Positions 11,663 to 22,171 of a stretch of DNA of 64,000 nt are shown here, piece by piece (positions within the stretch are counted from its first letter, which is position 1; the number at the start of each line of letters is the position of its first letter). The DNA is from Gelatoporia subvermispora B (lineage: Eukaryota > Basidiomycota > Agaricomycetes > Polyporales > Gelatoporiaceae). Location: the NCBI GenBank assembly GCA_000320605.2, contig KB445792.1, forward strand, positions 687,581 through 751,580, given 5' to 3'. The translations under genes and the position numbers were made by a program. Under the pieces are notes generated by a model. That model was not told where the DNA came from, made no database searches, and was given only the letters and a program-made list of their open reading frames with translations.

Positions 11663-13849
11663 ATGATCCAGAAGACCAATGCGCGAACTGGCAGCACATC
11701 CATTGCTCCATTGAGGCAGGCTTCTGCCAGTGATGGTCCCGAGTCGTGGGGTCAATGGGTCGGGCGCAAGTAAGGGCAACGTATACACCCTACGAGACCA
11801 GACTGACGTTGTACCCTATGGCAAATCTAGGCACTACTCCCTCGAAGTTGTCCAGAATCCTATTCGTGCGCGAATGTGCGGCTTTGGGGATAAAGTGCGC
11901 CGTCTGCTCTGGTTCACGTCACAGAGCTCGTCTGATGACGACACGGTATGCAGGATCGAAGACCCCTGGCTCCAGCTGCAGTGGCCAAGATGATAGTTCG
12001 AAGGGAAGACAACTCGTTAGTCGATGTCGAGTATGTCGTCCATCTTGTTTGCTTGCGATAATTCTTCACAATCTCGCAGTGATATAGACTGTTCCTTTTT
12101 CCTGGTGACTGTTGATTTATGGTCGGCCGATGGCAAGCATGAAATGAATCTCGTATTACATCCTACATCTGCGGATAGATACGTCCCCTCAAATACTCCG
12201 AAATCCAATAAGCGGCGAGCAACCAATCCTCCCGCTCCGCCTCCCCCTCAACGTGCCGACCGATCAAGTCCGGTACCAGCTCAGCCTCCCCCGCCGAATC
12301 CCCCTCAATATCCGCAGGTACGGTTCCCCAGACGCTATGACACGATCATAATATCAATTAATAGTGTTCCTCTCCAATCTCAGCAATCAAGCGGAATGAC
12401 GCCCTTCATGACACCTACCGCTCCTGGATACGCAGCACAGGGCTACCCCTTCCCACAGCAGCAAGGCCCGCTTCCAGACTCTTCGAGCTTCACACCGATA
12501 AGCCCGTACGGTCCCCCGCCCGAGTCTCATGGTTCGAATTGGGGATATCCACCCTCGACGCCTGGCATGGAGCGCGTCGCGTCGTATGGTCCCCCCGCGC
12601 TTCCCTCGATCCAGCCCGTCAATCGGAACCCCTCAGCGTCAGGAAGCACTGGCGGGCCTGGCTTCGGGCCTTCCACGCAGTCGGGCGCAGGCCCCGGCGA
12701 GTCCTGGCCGATGGAAGGCTCGGGCAGAGACCAGTCAGAAAGCATGTCGTACCGCCCGCCGTGGCCCCAGGACGCGCCCTACACGCCGATAGACAGCAGC
12801 GCGATGCCGCCGCCGCCGCCAGGTGGCGTCGAGTCGCCTGTCCGACTGCAGCCGGCGCCCAGCTCTGGCCAGGACCTGCGTGATGCACAGCAGTACAGCC
12901 CGGTCGCGCCGAGCTCGACGACCGAGTCCTATCCACCCGCGCGGTATTCCCAGGAGCCTTACACTCCCGTGCCCGCGCAGAGCTCGGCCCCACAGGTGGA
13001 TACGTCGATGTACGCGTCTGCGTCCTACGCGCAGCAGCAGCATCATCAAGCACAGTCACAGCAGCACTACCAGCAAGGCTCATACGTGCAAGAGCCGACG
13101 TCACCATCCACTATCCCGCCTCTTCCTCGGCACACTTACACCAGGACGCTGGTTGGCCCGCTCTGCTCGAACGCCTGCAGGCTGCTGGACGAGCATCGCA
13201 AGCCGGGCATATTCTTCCTGTTTCAGGACCTCTCCATACGAACTGAAGGTGCGTGCGCGCCCCGCACTGTGTGTATCCAAAACCCGTTAGCTGATCGCGC
13301 CTTGATATCTGCACCGGATCCCTTCGACAGGCACCTTCCGTCTCAGGCTACGCCTAATGAACGTTGGCGCGTGAGTGTTCTCGACCCCCATGATTGTCGC
13401 CCGAACCTATTCCTGACTAAAGCGCTGCCTTTTGCATCTGACAGGCCCCCAGCCCCTGAGCCGGGAGCGGTCCGTGTGCACACCGACGTATCGCCCGTGC
13501 TCGCTCAAACCTTCACCGAAGCTTTCACTGTGTATTCAGCCAAGCGCTTCCCTGGCGTCCCAGGTATGCTTCTGCCCCTACATGTCATGTACTATACTTC
13601 CCCTCCCCCGCTGACACCTGTTATTCCACAGATACCACCGCTCTCTCCATCGCCTTGGGCAACCAGGGCCAGAAACTCCCATTGGTGAGTCCGCCGAGCG
13701 AACCTCCGCTGCGGAGGCCGTCTTCCGAGTCCCGAGATTAACTCATGTACCCACGCCCCCAGCGTAACCGCAACGGCGGTGCGAAGCACGGACGAAAGCG
13801 ACAGCGCAGTGGGTCTGACGGATCTGGAGACGATTCTGATGAGGCATGA
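11663..13849 (+). CDS. velB: velvet-family regulator VelB
   Basis: Fungal regulator of development and secondary metabolism that partners VeA/LaeA and VosA. 549 aa; exons 11663-11769, 11831-11894, 11954-12030, 12080-12317, 12384-13248, 13331-13370, 13445-13563, 13632-13684 and 13763-13849. The first half of the velvet domain (residues ~37-132) has HYSLEVVQNPIRARMCGFG, DRRPLAPAA and FLVTVDLWS. A ~280-residue Pro/Gln/Ser/Tyr-rich insertion (133-413) follows. The second half begins RTLVGPLCSNACRL and runs through FFLFQDLSIRTEG, FRLRLRLMNVG, SPVLAQTFTEAF and VYSAKRFPGVP. A velvet domain split by a Pro/Gln-rich loop is characteristic of VelB, as opposed to VeA or VosA. The tail is basic (GRKRQR). 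The 3' end lies 98 bp from the convergent PPR gene. Confidence 0.92.
12231..13140 (+). repeat. Pro/Gln/Ser-rich coding insertion that splits the velvet domain
   Basis: Low-complexity coding sequence of about 280 residues (interrupted by the intron 12318-12383), with PPPPQ, QQQ, and Gln/His/Ala runs. It separates the two conserved halves of VelB and is presumably an unstructured loop. Confidence 0.75.
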
Positions 13850-13947
13850 AAGCGAAGAAGACATATTCCCCTCTGCTGTATGTACGCCTAGATCGACGAT
13901 TGCTATGTCTGCTGTGAGCCAATGCACTACACCGCGCCGCACTGTGT

Positions 13948-16900
13948 TTAGTAGTCCAATTCGCCGCGCCGTCTGTACTGATCGTCGCTCTCTTCTTGGA
14001 GTTTCTCGAACTTGCGCGAGAAGTACTTGGCGGCCTTGCCCGCTTGGACAAACCGCCACTGCCGGACAAGGTCCACGGTTTTTGGGCTGTTCTCCTCGAT
14101 CCGGGCCAGAATCTCGTGAGCTTGCTTCCGCCTTTCGGGAGCCGCTGCGGGGTCGAGTTCAGGGCTCTGTCCTGGGATGTACGGCTGGATGAGACGGCCT
14201 CTCCGTAGGTGGTCAAGGACCTCCGCGAGCAGAGTCATGGTGACGGAATGAGGACGCCAGATGTTCCAGAGAGGCGAAATCTGGTGTAGGATGTGCAGCG
14301 GGTGCGCAAAGTCGTCAGGATTCTCCAATTCTCGTCCAGGCTCAGACTTCTTCGTGAACAGTCGCACCCGCGTGTACCTCTTTGTCCGACTGTTGTACGG
14401 GCTGTCGTTCGGTGCAGGGGGCAGGTCTTCTTCCTCGTACGAGAGCAGAGGCGAAGACAGGTCGGAGTCTCGATCAGGGCTGTACGACTTCTTCAGCTTG
14501 CGCTGGTACGGGAGGATGACCCTCTCGATGATCTCGAACGCGCGCTCGGGTTCGCCTGCGCGCACTAACGCAACGGTCAGATGGTTCCAGTTGTGCGCAT
14601 CGAACGCGAAGCCTGCGTCTCTGAGCTCGTGCCAGACCCGTGCGATCCCGACATGCTGCCCCGCGGCGGACATCGCGTCCATGATTATCGAGAGCGGGAT
14701 ACAGAGAGCGTTCCCCGTGTTGCGTAGAACGGAGGGCACACCCCGCGGCTCGCTATCCTTGAGCATGATATTGAGTCCCGACTCCCGCAGCCCGACCTCG
14801 ACGATCTGGGGCCAGAGGCTCTTCACCTTTTCGACGTCGCCCATGCGGCGGTACGCGTCAAGGAGGGCTGTGAGCGACGTGATGGATGGCTCGCCGCCCT
14901 GCTCGAGCATCTCATTGTAGTAACGCTCCGTTTCAGCTGGGTCAGCGCGCCATGAGTACGCGATCATGAGCGGGCCGTAGACGTGGTCGAGGCCGAGCTT
15001 CTCTTTCCCTGGTATTTGTGTCCACTTCTCGCGGTTCGAGCCGCTCAAGAGCGAGGTGAGGAATTCGCTTGCGGCCTTAAGGCCGGCGTCTGTCGAATCT
15101 CGCGCATACGTCCGGATGATCGTACCATACGTGACTGCGCTCGGCTGGATCTTGTTGACCTTCATGTATGCGAACACGGAGCGTGCGCGGTGCTTGAGGC
15201 CCTTGCGGAGGTATCCGCCCATGAGGATAGTGAGGACGAAGACGTTGATGTGCAGGTTGGACTCCCAATCGTCGACAAGGCGGCGCATCTCCGCAAAAAT
15301 GTCCTCCGCGACTTTCATCAAGCCCGAATCGCACGCGGACTGGATGAGCAGCGCGAACGAATACGCATCTGGACGGACACCGACCTCGTCGAGACGCTGG
15401 AACAGACGGGAGACGATGCGGAACGGCGCGCCAATACGGACGTATGCCTTGAGCAGTGTGTTGTAGACCTCGAGCCCGAGCCGGATCCCGCGAATTTGGC
15501 AGGATTTCATGTAATCAAATGCGCGCACGACACCCGCCCACGAGCCCGCCTCGACGTGCGCGTTCATCAGCGCAGTGACCATCCGCTTGTCCGGAACAAT
15601 GCCATCCCTGATTGCGCGCGCGTACAAGTCCTCTGCGGCCATCGAGTCTCTGCGTGACGCGAGCAGCGCGATGAGCGTCGTGTACGCATGCCTCGACGGC
15701 GTTTTCCCTGCCTCGCGCAGCTGCGCCAGCATGTCGGCCATACTCGCCGCATCGCCGCGCATGGCGTAGCTCTGCATGATGATGCTATACACATGATCGT
15801 CTGGCTCGATTCCAGCGACAATCATACGCGCCATCCACTCCTTGATCCCGTCGTAATCGCCGTGCCGCCCATGAGCAAGAATGACAGTAGTGTAGTGGTA
15901 CTTGTTTGGCTTCCGCCTCCCGCCCGGTGCGTAAGGGAAGAACTCGTTGAAGAGGCTGATGGTGCGTTCTATGTCGCCCCGGACGGCGTAGGCGTGCATT
16001 ATCATATTCACATCCTCCTTTGTCGTCCAGCCCTCCCGGACAATGAAAGCGAAGTACTCCTCGGCGCGCGATGTATCTCCTTGGTGAGCATACAGGTACA
16101 GTCCAACTTGGATATAGCCCTTGAAGTGGATCTCCCGGCCTGATTGTTCCTTCAGGCCCGTGAAGATTGTGTTGGCACGCTCGAACTTGTCATCCTTGAC
16201 TAATGCTTTCACGACCTCCAGCTGCAGCAAAGTTTGGACATTGACGGACTGCTCTTGCAGCATTTCCAGCACGTTCACGGCGTCTTCGGCCATGTCGAAA
16301 TGGCAAAGGGCAGCAATGAGGAACTCGCCCACGGTCTTCTTCTGTAGAGGATCCCAGTCACCCTGGATGCTCGCTAGATAGGGCGTTGCATTTTCCAGCC
16401 GGGAAGTGATGTCGTACGCTGTCGCACGGAAAGCTATGACGCTTAGATCGAGGGGGTCCCGTGGCACGAGTGATGTGCTCTTGGTTTCGCGCGTCCAGGC
16501 GTCTGAAGTTAGATAAGCACCGACATGTTCCCAATTGTTGAAGAGGAATAACACGGAGGTCTTGACGTTTCTATGCCAATGCAGCGAACGGATGACGGAC
16601 GTCCAGGTTTGGAAAAGGTATGTCCTGTCCTTTTTATCGTCTACTTGCTTGACAAGGTCGTGTATGGCGGGTGTAACAGTATGCAAGTCCACCTTGCCGT
16701 CCAAAACTCGAAAACGCAGTTCCAGACAACGATGCCGGAATTCCCGTGAAGATCGTGGCGGCAGTTCTGCGGATGTGGATTCCAGAAGATCACTCAGCCG
16801 CGGAGCCCAGAGGTCCCAAACAGATTGCTGCCGCTCCTCGATTGTAGGGGACTCTATGTCATTTAGCAGTCGAGACGTAAAGTCGATGAGAGCATCCTGA

Positions 16901-17184
16901 GGTATCTTCAGGCGGCGCCGGTCAGGCAACACCTCATAGCTTTCCCATGCAGTATCAGCGGTGATTCCACGTGAACCACTGGCATAGTGCAGGACGGTCT
17001 GCTTAGCAGCCTCATAGTCGACGGGCAATGTGGAAGGGCCTGGTGAGTCTGATCCGCTCGACATGTGCCGTCTTTGTGTGAGATGCGGCCATTGTGGTGG
17101 GCAACCAGAGAACGATGACCCTTGAGTGGGCAGAGTTGTGTGCCTGCGATGCGCAACTCGCCGTATTCTATGACGAGGCGACAT
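13948..17184 (-). CDS. large mitochondrial pentatricopeptide repeat (PPR) protein
   Basis: Intron-less gene, 1078 aa. The N-terminus (MSPRHRIRRVAHRRHTT) is rich in Arg, Ser and Thr without acidic residues, as expected of a mitochondrial presequence. At least ten degenerate 35-residue PPR repeats follow, for example YHYTTVILAHGRHGDYDGI, VYSIIMQSYAMRGDAASMA, AYTTLIALLASRRD, VYNTLLKAYVRIGAP and SFALLIQSACDSG. PPR proteins bind organellar RNA in a sequence-specific way and act in its processing, stability or translation; which RNA is bound here cannot be read from sequence. I chose the ATG at 17184: the frame stays open a little further, but with no earlier ATG. The lack of introns is unusual beside its neighbours. 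Confidence 0.87.
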   Translation of the reverse strand: MSPRHRIRRVAHRRHTTLPTQGSSFSGCPPQWPHLTQRRHMSSGSDSPGPSTLPVDYEAAKQTVLHYASGSRGITADTAWESYEVLPDRRRLKIPQDALIDFTSRLLNDIESPTIEERQQSVWDLWAPRLSDLLESTSAELPPRSSREFRHRCLELRFRVLDGKVDLHTVTPAIHDLVKQVDDKKDRTYLFQTWTSVIRSLHWHRNVKTSVLFLFNNWEHVGAYLTSDAWTRETKSTSLVPRDPLDLSVIAFRATAYDITSRLENATPYLASIQGDWDPLQKKTVGEFLIAALCHFDMAEDAVNVLEMLQEQSVNVQTLLQLEVVKALVKDDKFERANTIFTGLKEQSGREIHFKGYIQVGLYLYAHQGDTSRAEEYFAFIVREGWTTKEDVNMIMHAYAVRGDIERTISLFNEFFPYAPGGRRKPNKYHYTTVILAHGRHGDYDGIKEWMARMIVAGIEPDDHVYSIIMQSYAMRGDAASMADMLAQLREAGKTPSRHAYTTLIALLASRRDSMAAEDLYARAIRDGIVPDKRMVTALMNAHVEAGSWAGVVRAFDYMKSCQIRGIRLGLEVYNTLLKAYVRIGAPFRIVSRLFQRLDEVGVRPDAYSFALLIQSACDSGLMKVAEDIFAEMRRLVDDWESNLHINVFVLTILMGGYLRKGLKHRARSVFAYMKVNKIQPSAVTYGTIIRTYARDSTDAGLKAASEFLTSLLSGSNREKWTQIPGKEKLGLDHVYGPLMIAYSWRADPAETERYYNEMLEQGGEPSITSLTALLDAYRRMGDVEKVKSLWPQIVEVGLRESGLNIMLKDSEPRGVPSVLRNTGNALCIPLSIIMDAMSAAGQHVGIARVWHELRDAGFAFDAHNWNHLTVALVRAGEPERAFEIIERVILPYQRKLKKSYSPDRDSDLSSPLLSYEEEDLPPAPNDSPYNSRTKRYTRVRLFTKKSEPGRELENPDDFAHPLHILHQISPLWNIWRPHSVTMTLLAEVLDHLRRGRLIQPYIPGQSPELDPAAAPERRKQAHEILARIEENSPKTVDLVRQWRFVQAGKAAKYFSRKFEKLQEESDDQYRRRGELDY

Positions 17185-17897
17185 ACCCAGCGTCCTCAGT
17201 TGCGCATCAACTGACCGCTTATGATAAGCCACACAGCGCAAACAGAATGCTTAAAAAGACGTACCGGAAGAACGAGTAAATGTCCGCATTGCACGCGAGG
17301 CGTCCTCGCTCATACATTCACCACCGAAATCCTCCGACAGAGCCTTCTCCTTGCCCTTGGCGCGTCTTGGTTGAGGAGTGAAGAAGTCATGAGGGAAAGC
17401 TGCATTGGCTGCGCTTTTGACTGTTTTGAGAGCAGGATAAGGTACGTGTGCCGCGAATTGTCGACTTGCGAGGAGGGTCGCAGTGAGAGGCTCGAGCATC
17501 GGCTACGCAAATGCTCAACACTGAAAACTTCGCAGCATAAGTACACATTCTTCGCAGGTATCAAAGCCATCACACACCCTGGTCGACAGAGCCCAAGCCG
17601 AGATTATAAGCAGACGACCTGAGGACGAGTGCACAAAAGCTGGCAGAAGAGGGATAGAAATCGGCAGGCCGGCAAGTGCCGGGGAGCGCGCGCGCGTCGT
17701 TGCGCGTGAGCGTGAGGACCGCGAGGCACAGCGTGGGCACCCACCTGAGCGCGTCCTCCACACCGAAGCGCACGTCGACCACCACCACCGCGAAGCAGAG
17801 GATCCCCCACGCCTCGTGTTCTCCTCGCCTCGTGTCCCTGAGCCTATCATCCCGCCACCCCGCCCTCCGCCCGCCGCGCAGATCCAGATCGCCACCC
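17185..17897. other. divergent promoter region between PPR and GNAT genes
   Basis: Non-coding stretch from which both neighbours are transcribed outward. The part nearest the acetyltransferase (from about 17670) is strongly GC-rich, so long open frames there are expected by chance. No conserved protein or RNA gene is visible. Confidence 0.45.
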
Positions 17898-18615
17898 ATG
17901 GCGCTCTCCCCGCCCCCGCCGCACAGCATCCTTGTCGTCCCCGCCGTCGGCCAGCCCGGCCGCGACACCCTCCGCCAGCAGTGCTACGACGTCCGCATCG
18001 ACGTCTTCCACCACGAGCAGCGCTTCCCGCTAGACACCGAGATCGATGAGTTCGTGCTTCCGTCCCGCTCGCCCGCCGTGCCCCCCGGATGCTAGCCCTG
18101 TCTCGTCGTCTGTAGCCTCGACGAGTCCGCCACGCACTTTCTGCTGCGCCTCGAGCCGTTCGGCACCCCCATCGGCACAATTCGCTGCACGCGGCACGGC
18201 GCATACTACAAGCTCAGTCGCCTCGCGGTCCTCAAGGAATATCGCAAATTCGGCTTCGGGCGCGAGCTCGTCCGCGCGCTGCACAAATTTGTCAGGGTGG
18301 ACGCCACGGCCTCCGGGATTTGCGGCGCCGTGAGGATCGTCGCGCACTCGCAGATACCGGCCAAGCTATTCTATGCAAAGTCCGTCACATCTCTCCATTC
18401 CTCCCGAAACGATCATACTGAGATCGATCCTCTATCTCGCGCAGATTCGGTTACCAACCCGAGGTGGGTCTCGATCGCCAGTTTACCTTCCGTCATTAAT
18501 GAACTCATCCGGTGTTTCGATATCTCACACATGTGCTGTCCCGCAGGGCGACGAATTCGACGAGGACGGCGCGCCGCATCAGAAGATGGTCATGGACCTG
18601 TCGCTGTCGAATTGA
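17898..18615 (+). CDS. GNAT-family N-acetyltransferase
   Basis: Acyl-CoA-dependent N-acetyltransferase, 167 aa; exons 17898-18049, 18116-18379, 18445-18463 and 18547-18615. After an N-terminal strand (LRQQCYDVRIDVFHHEQRF) come the GNAT core PIGTIRCTR and the acetyl-CoA loop LAVLKEYRKFGFGREL (R-x-x-G-x-G/A type). Then IVAHSQIPAKLFYAKFGY and a C-terminal GDEFDEDGAPHQKM follow. The FxEDGxPHxxM ending resembles the YjcF/ElaA branch of small GNATs, whose substrates are mostly unknown. Exon 3 is only 19 nt and encodes FGYQPE. It is required to connect the conserved parts in frame. Substrate and cell location cannot be inferred. Confidence 0.85.
18445..18463 (+). other. 19-nt internal microexon of the GNAT gene
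   Basis: Bounded by GCGCAG and GTGGGT. It supplies the last base of a Lys codon and the FGYQPE segment of the conserved GNAT motif B region. Phase before it is 2 and after it 0, so skipping it would break the frame. Confidence 0.8.
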
Positions 18616-18924
18616 ATTCGGCAGATGTGTATATAAAGGTCGTAAAGGTCGTCAACTATGCAACATGGAAGCGGAGTGGAGCTAGCAATACAGCCATAGC
18701 GTGATGGTATACAGCGATACATGTGCGATGTCCGTGGTGCGGATCGAAGGTCATAAACTAGTGCAAGTGAAGCGCGACGAGAGCGGGAGACGCATACTAG
18801 GATCTACAGACCCAAACTCAAGAAGCCATACAAAAGATGATCCATGACGCATGTGCAGTGCCCACCAAGAAACGCATAAACCGATCAACCTATGTGTAAG
18901 AAGAGAAGTCCAAACACGAGGCAC
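18616..18924. other. convergent 3' region (GNAT / HMG)
   Basis: Short gap between two 3' ends. It should contain both 3' UTRs and polyadenylation sites. I see no gene. Confidence 0.5.
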
Positions 18925-21108
18925 TCAGCGTTTGACGTCCGCGCCGTCATCCGTAGCGAAGCCGTCACTCTCGCTCTCGGAACTGAGGCCTTCCTGCTTC
19001 AGGGGCCTCAGAGAGCTCGAACTCCTTGGAAACGGCATGGAGCTGATGGGGCTTCCAGGAAGGATGCTGAAATTGATACTAGATCCGTACCCGACCGTGC
19101 CCTCCTCGTACATCTTCCTGGCGGCCTCGTATTCGAGCTTTTCCTGTTCGGCTTGTGCGAGGAAAGGCTGTGCAACCGAGATAGCATGTCAGCTCGCTGT
19201 GAAGACGCGGGGCTAGGCCCTGTGTGGAACATGCGATGCGTACCTTCCGCTCGTCATCAGTCATTGACCTCCACTTGTACGCAGCTAAGACGCTCTGCTT
19301 CGTGGTTTCAGTCTCGTCGCCGAAAACTTCTCTAACCAATTCGGGATCCGACCGGATCCTTTGCAGGAACATGAAGTACGCGCTTAGAGGTTTCTTAGGC
19401 GCGTTTGGGTCCTTGATATTGCCCTTGCGCGACTTCCCTGCACGGCGTTGCGCAGTGCGGAACGCGTTCTCGCGCTTGATATCGTCGGGCGTCAACGTGC
19501 GCATGTACGCCGAGAGCTCGCGTTCGCGATCCTCTTTGAGCTGCTGTGAGCGCCGCTTATAGGGCTAAAGTGGAACAAAAATAAGTCAGGAGAGTCAGGT
19601 GGGGGCCGAGAAGGCCGAGGGAACGGACCTCTTTCTCTTCGGAGGTCAGCTTCGCGTATTCCTGTCCTGCCTCCTTGGCAGCTTGTGCGACATTGAGTTT
19701 CTTATTGCTCGAAGCCTGGTGGCGCGTAATCCAATCGGTGAAATACAGCTGCCACGCGGATGGTGCCAGCTTAGGGGGTCGAAGCACAGACTTAAGCGGT
19801 GCTACAATACGTGGCAACTCCAATCAGTATCACACCGGGCTGACAAGTATCATTCGATCACTCACGGCTCTCCGCCCGCTTTTCCACGGGGCGTGCGTCC
19901 TCGTCCTCAATGAGCGACTTCTTCTTCTTCCGGATGGTGGCGTCGTGGTCGTCATATTCGCTCGTCGACTCGGCGCGGCGGCTGTACGAGCGCGCGAGTG
20001 GCGGCGGGCGCGTATGGGACGCGGACGGAGCACTGGATGATTGGAAGATCTGCGCCACCGGCGTGAAGCTGCGCTGCGAACGCGAGGAGACGCGCGGGCG
20101 GGGTCGCTGGGTGGCGTAGGCGTCTTCAGATAGGGGCGGGATAGGGCCGGATGCGCCGGACGCGGCCACGTTCTGCGTGCTGCTGGGGTCCCAGAGCTGC
20201 GATGCCCATATGGGCTTCATTGACGCGTCCGGAGATGCGAAGGAGCTCTGCGCGGCGCCCGCCCGCAGGGCTTCTGTCATAATCGTGTCCTCGGCGTCGG
20301 CAGGCGAGAACGAACGGGGGAGCGGTTGGAGCGCAGCATATGCCGTGGTCGGCGAGAAGAACGACACGTCGGGGAAGATGGTCGAGTCATGGCTGCCAGG
20401 AACGAACGATGACATGTTCGAGGACAGCTGCTGATGCTGCGCAGGCGACATTGGGATCGGGATGGGCGACGAGTACAGAGCTGGAGGCTCTGGGTCGTTC
20501 AGCCAGTGCGAGAACAGAGCACTGTCGGAGTAGTCTGGTGTGGCCGGGAGCTCGTTGTAAGCACTTAGTGCGTTTGTAGGCGAGTACGGCGAGTCATTGA
20601 GCGACAGATGCGCAGTCGTCGCGTCGAGTTGGCTCGAAGTGGAGTCGGGGGAGCCAGGGAAGGGAATCGTCGAAGACATAGTAAAGTCAGATGGCGGATT
20701 CCAAGTATACGGCGACTTGGAGTCATATTGAGCGTTGTCCTCGAACTCGAGCGGACCAAAGATTAGCTGGTCCGAGTCGGTCATAGCGGGGTCGAAGTGT
20801 GGGGGGTCGTCAAAGGTGAACAAGGGTGATTGATCTCTTAGAGACATGTCGGAGGCGGCGATGGCAATAGCAAGCGCGTCGTACTCGTGATCGCGTCGGT
20901 AGAGGGGGTTCGAAGGCATAGCAGGAGGGGGGTTAGAGGGGAGGAGGGAGGATGGCTGAAGACGCGGCCCTTTAAGGGACTGCGGGGGAGTGGAAGACGG
21001 AAGCGGAATCGGTCGCGAGGGCGCAGCGGGGAGAGGATGACTGACGGAGGGTTTTAAACGAGATGGGGCTCGGCTGAGAAGAGCGAGCGTCCTTGTAAGG
21101 AGAGCCAT
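18925..21108 (-). CDS. tandem HMG-box protein with long N-terminal disordered region
   Basis: DNA-bending protein, 659 aa; exons 21108-19866, 19801-19629, 19564-19244 and 19167-18925. Residues 1-414 are Ser/Pro-rich and disordered with no domain, ending in an RKKKKSLIEDED basic/acidic patch. HMG box 1 spans about 418-495 (SAWQLYFTDWI, then AKEAGQEYAKLTSEEKEPYK). HMG box 2 starts at about 524 (DPNAPKKPLSAYFMFLQ, then SVLAAYKWRSMTDDERKPF). Two boxes in tandem occur in nuclear architectural proteins and in the mitochondrial packaging factors TFAM/Abf2. The first 25 residues (MALLTRTLALLSRAPSRLK) could form an amphipathic, positively charged helix, whereas a start at the later Met (residue ~64, MPSNPLYRR) would lack it. 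Nuclear versus mitochondrial location is therefore open. Confidence 0.8.
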
Positions 21109-22171
21109 TTCGGTGCCTGCAGTGACTCGGAATCAACGGGCGCGGGGGAGGACGGAAATGCGGCGCTGAACGAATAGTACGGGGGTTCGGAAGATTGGCC
21201 CTTGCGTCACTTGTTGTTGCCCTATCTGGGTCACTTGCACATATTCCAATGGATTTTCGAGGACCGCGGGAGTGAATTGACCTGTAATTTCACGCCAACA
21301 GAACCTTGTTCCCAAGAATAGGTTATTTCGATTTATACAGATTCTCGACTCTGCCAGATGGAAGCAGCTGGATCGTCGGCAGAGATGTGTTAGCCCCGTG
21401 ATGACCTCCAGATCCCGAGATATTCCTCGACCCCCCGAAGAGGCAACGCACCGATATATCATATGTCGCCGTCAGATGAAATGACGGACCAAAACACGCC
21501 AGAGACGCTGCGCTATCAAGGTGTGTCTGCGCCAAGGGTGACTCGGGTGCACAGCTCCCGCGTTGGTCGCCCGTCGGGTTGACAAATGACGGACAAGTGA
21601 CGCCTGGGAGTCGCGCGCGTAAGCGAATGAGGATTAGCAGACGAGACGGACGACGTCAGACGCAGCGCGAGCAAGATCTGACGAGCGTGACACCCGCGTT
21701 AGCGCACGACCGCGGCGCGTGACATCCGGGACGTGCGCCCGGCAGTGCCGCCGATGCGTCCCCGCCCATGCTCGATCGACGCCGACGCCGCCAACTCGCT
21801 GGCGCCGCTCCACACGTCGCCGCTCTGCCGTACTCGGCCTCCCCGGCTCATCCGGCACGCATCCCGACCGACTGCCCAACACGGCATCTCCGCCCCCGCC
21901 CTCCGGTCGTCATTGTCTCCGGCCGGACTCTCGGCGGAAAAGCAGCGCTGCGAGTTCCTGGCCGGACTATAGCACAGTCGCTGTATTCGGTTTCAGAAGC
22001 CATAGAATAGTCATGCGCAGCGCGCTCGCATGCGCCGTCAATGCTTCTCCTCATCTCAACTCGACCCCCGGCCACATCTCAAGTCACACCGCGCTCGGGT
22101 GGTTGCTGCGAAAGCCAGGCCTAGACTGCGATTGCTCACGTCCTCGCAAATACAAGTAGTCCCCCTTCCCC
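21109..22171. other. intergenic upstream of the HMG gene
   Basis: Promoter side of the HMG-box gene on the left and 3' UTR of NDUFA13 on the right. The middle (about 21600-21990) is GC-rich with overlapping chance frames on both strands. None resembles a known protein. Confidence 0.45.

Noticed and set aside
12530..12545. tRNA B-box-like GGTTCGAATT
   Set aside because: It sits inside velB coding sequence and no matching acceptor stem or A box is visible around it.
12024..13688. velB read as a single 554-codon frame
   Set aside because: It reads through several introns, misses the first velvet half upstream (from 11663) and the in-phase second half. The nine-exon model restores all conserved blocks.
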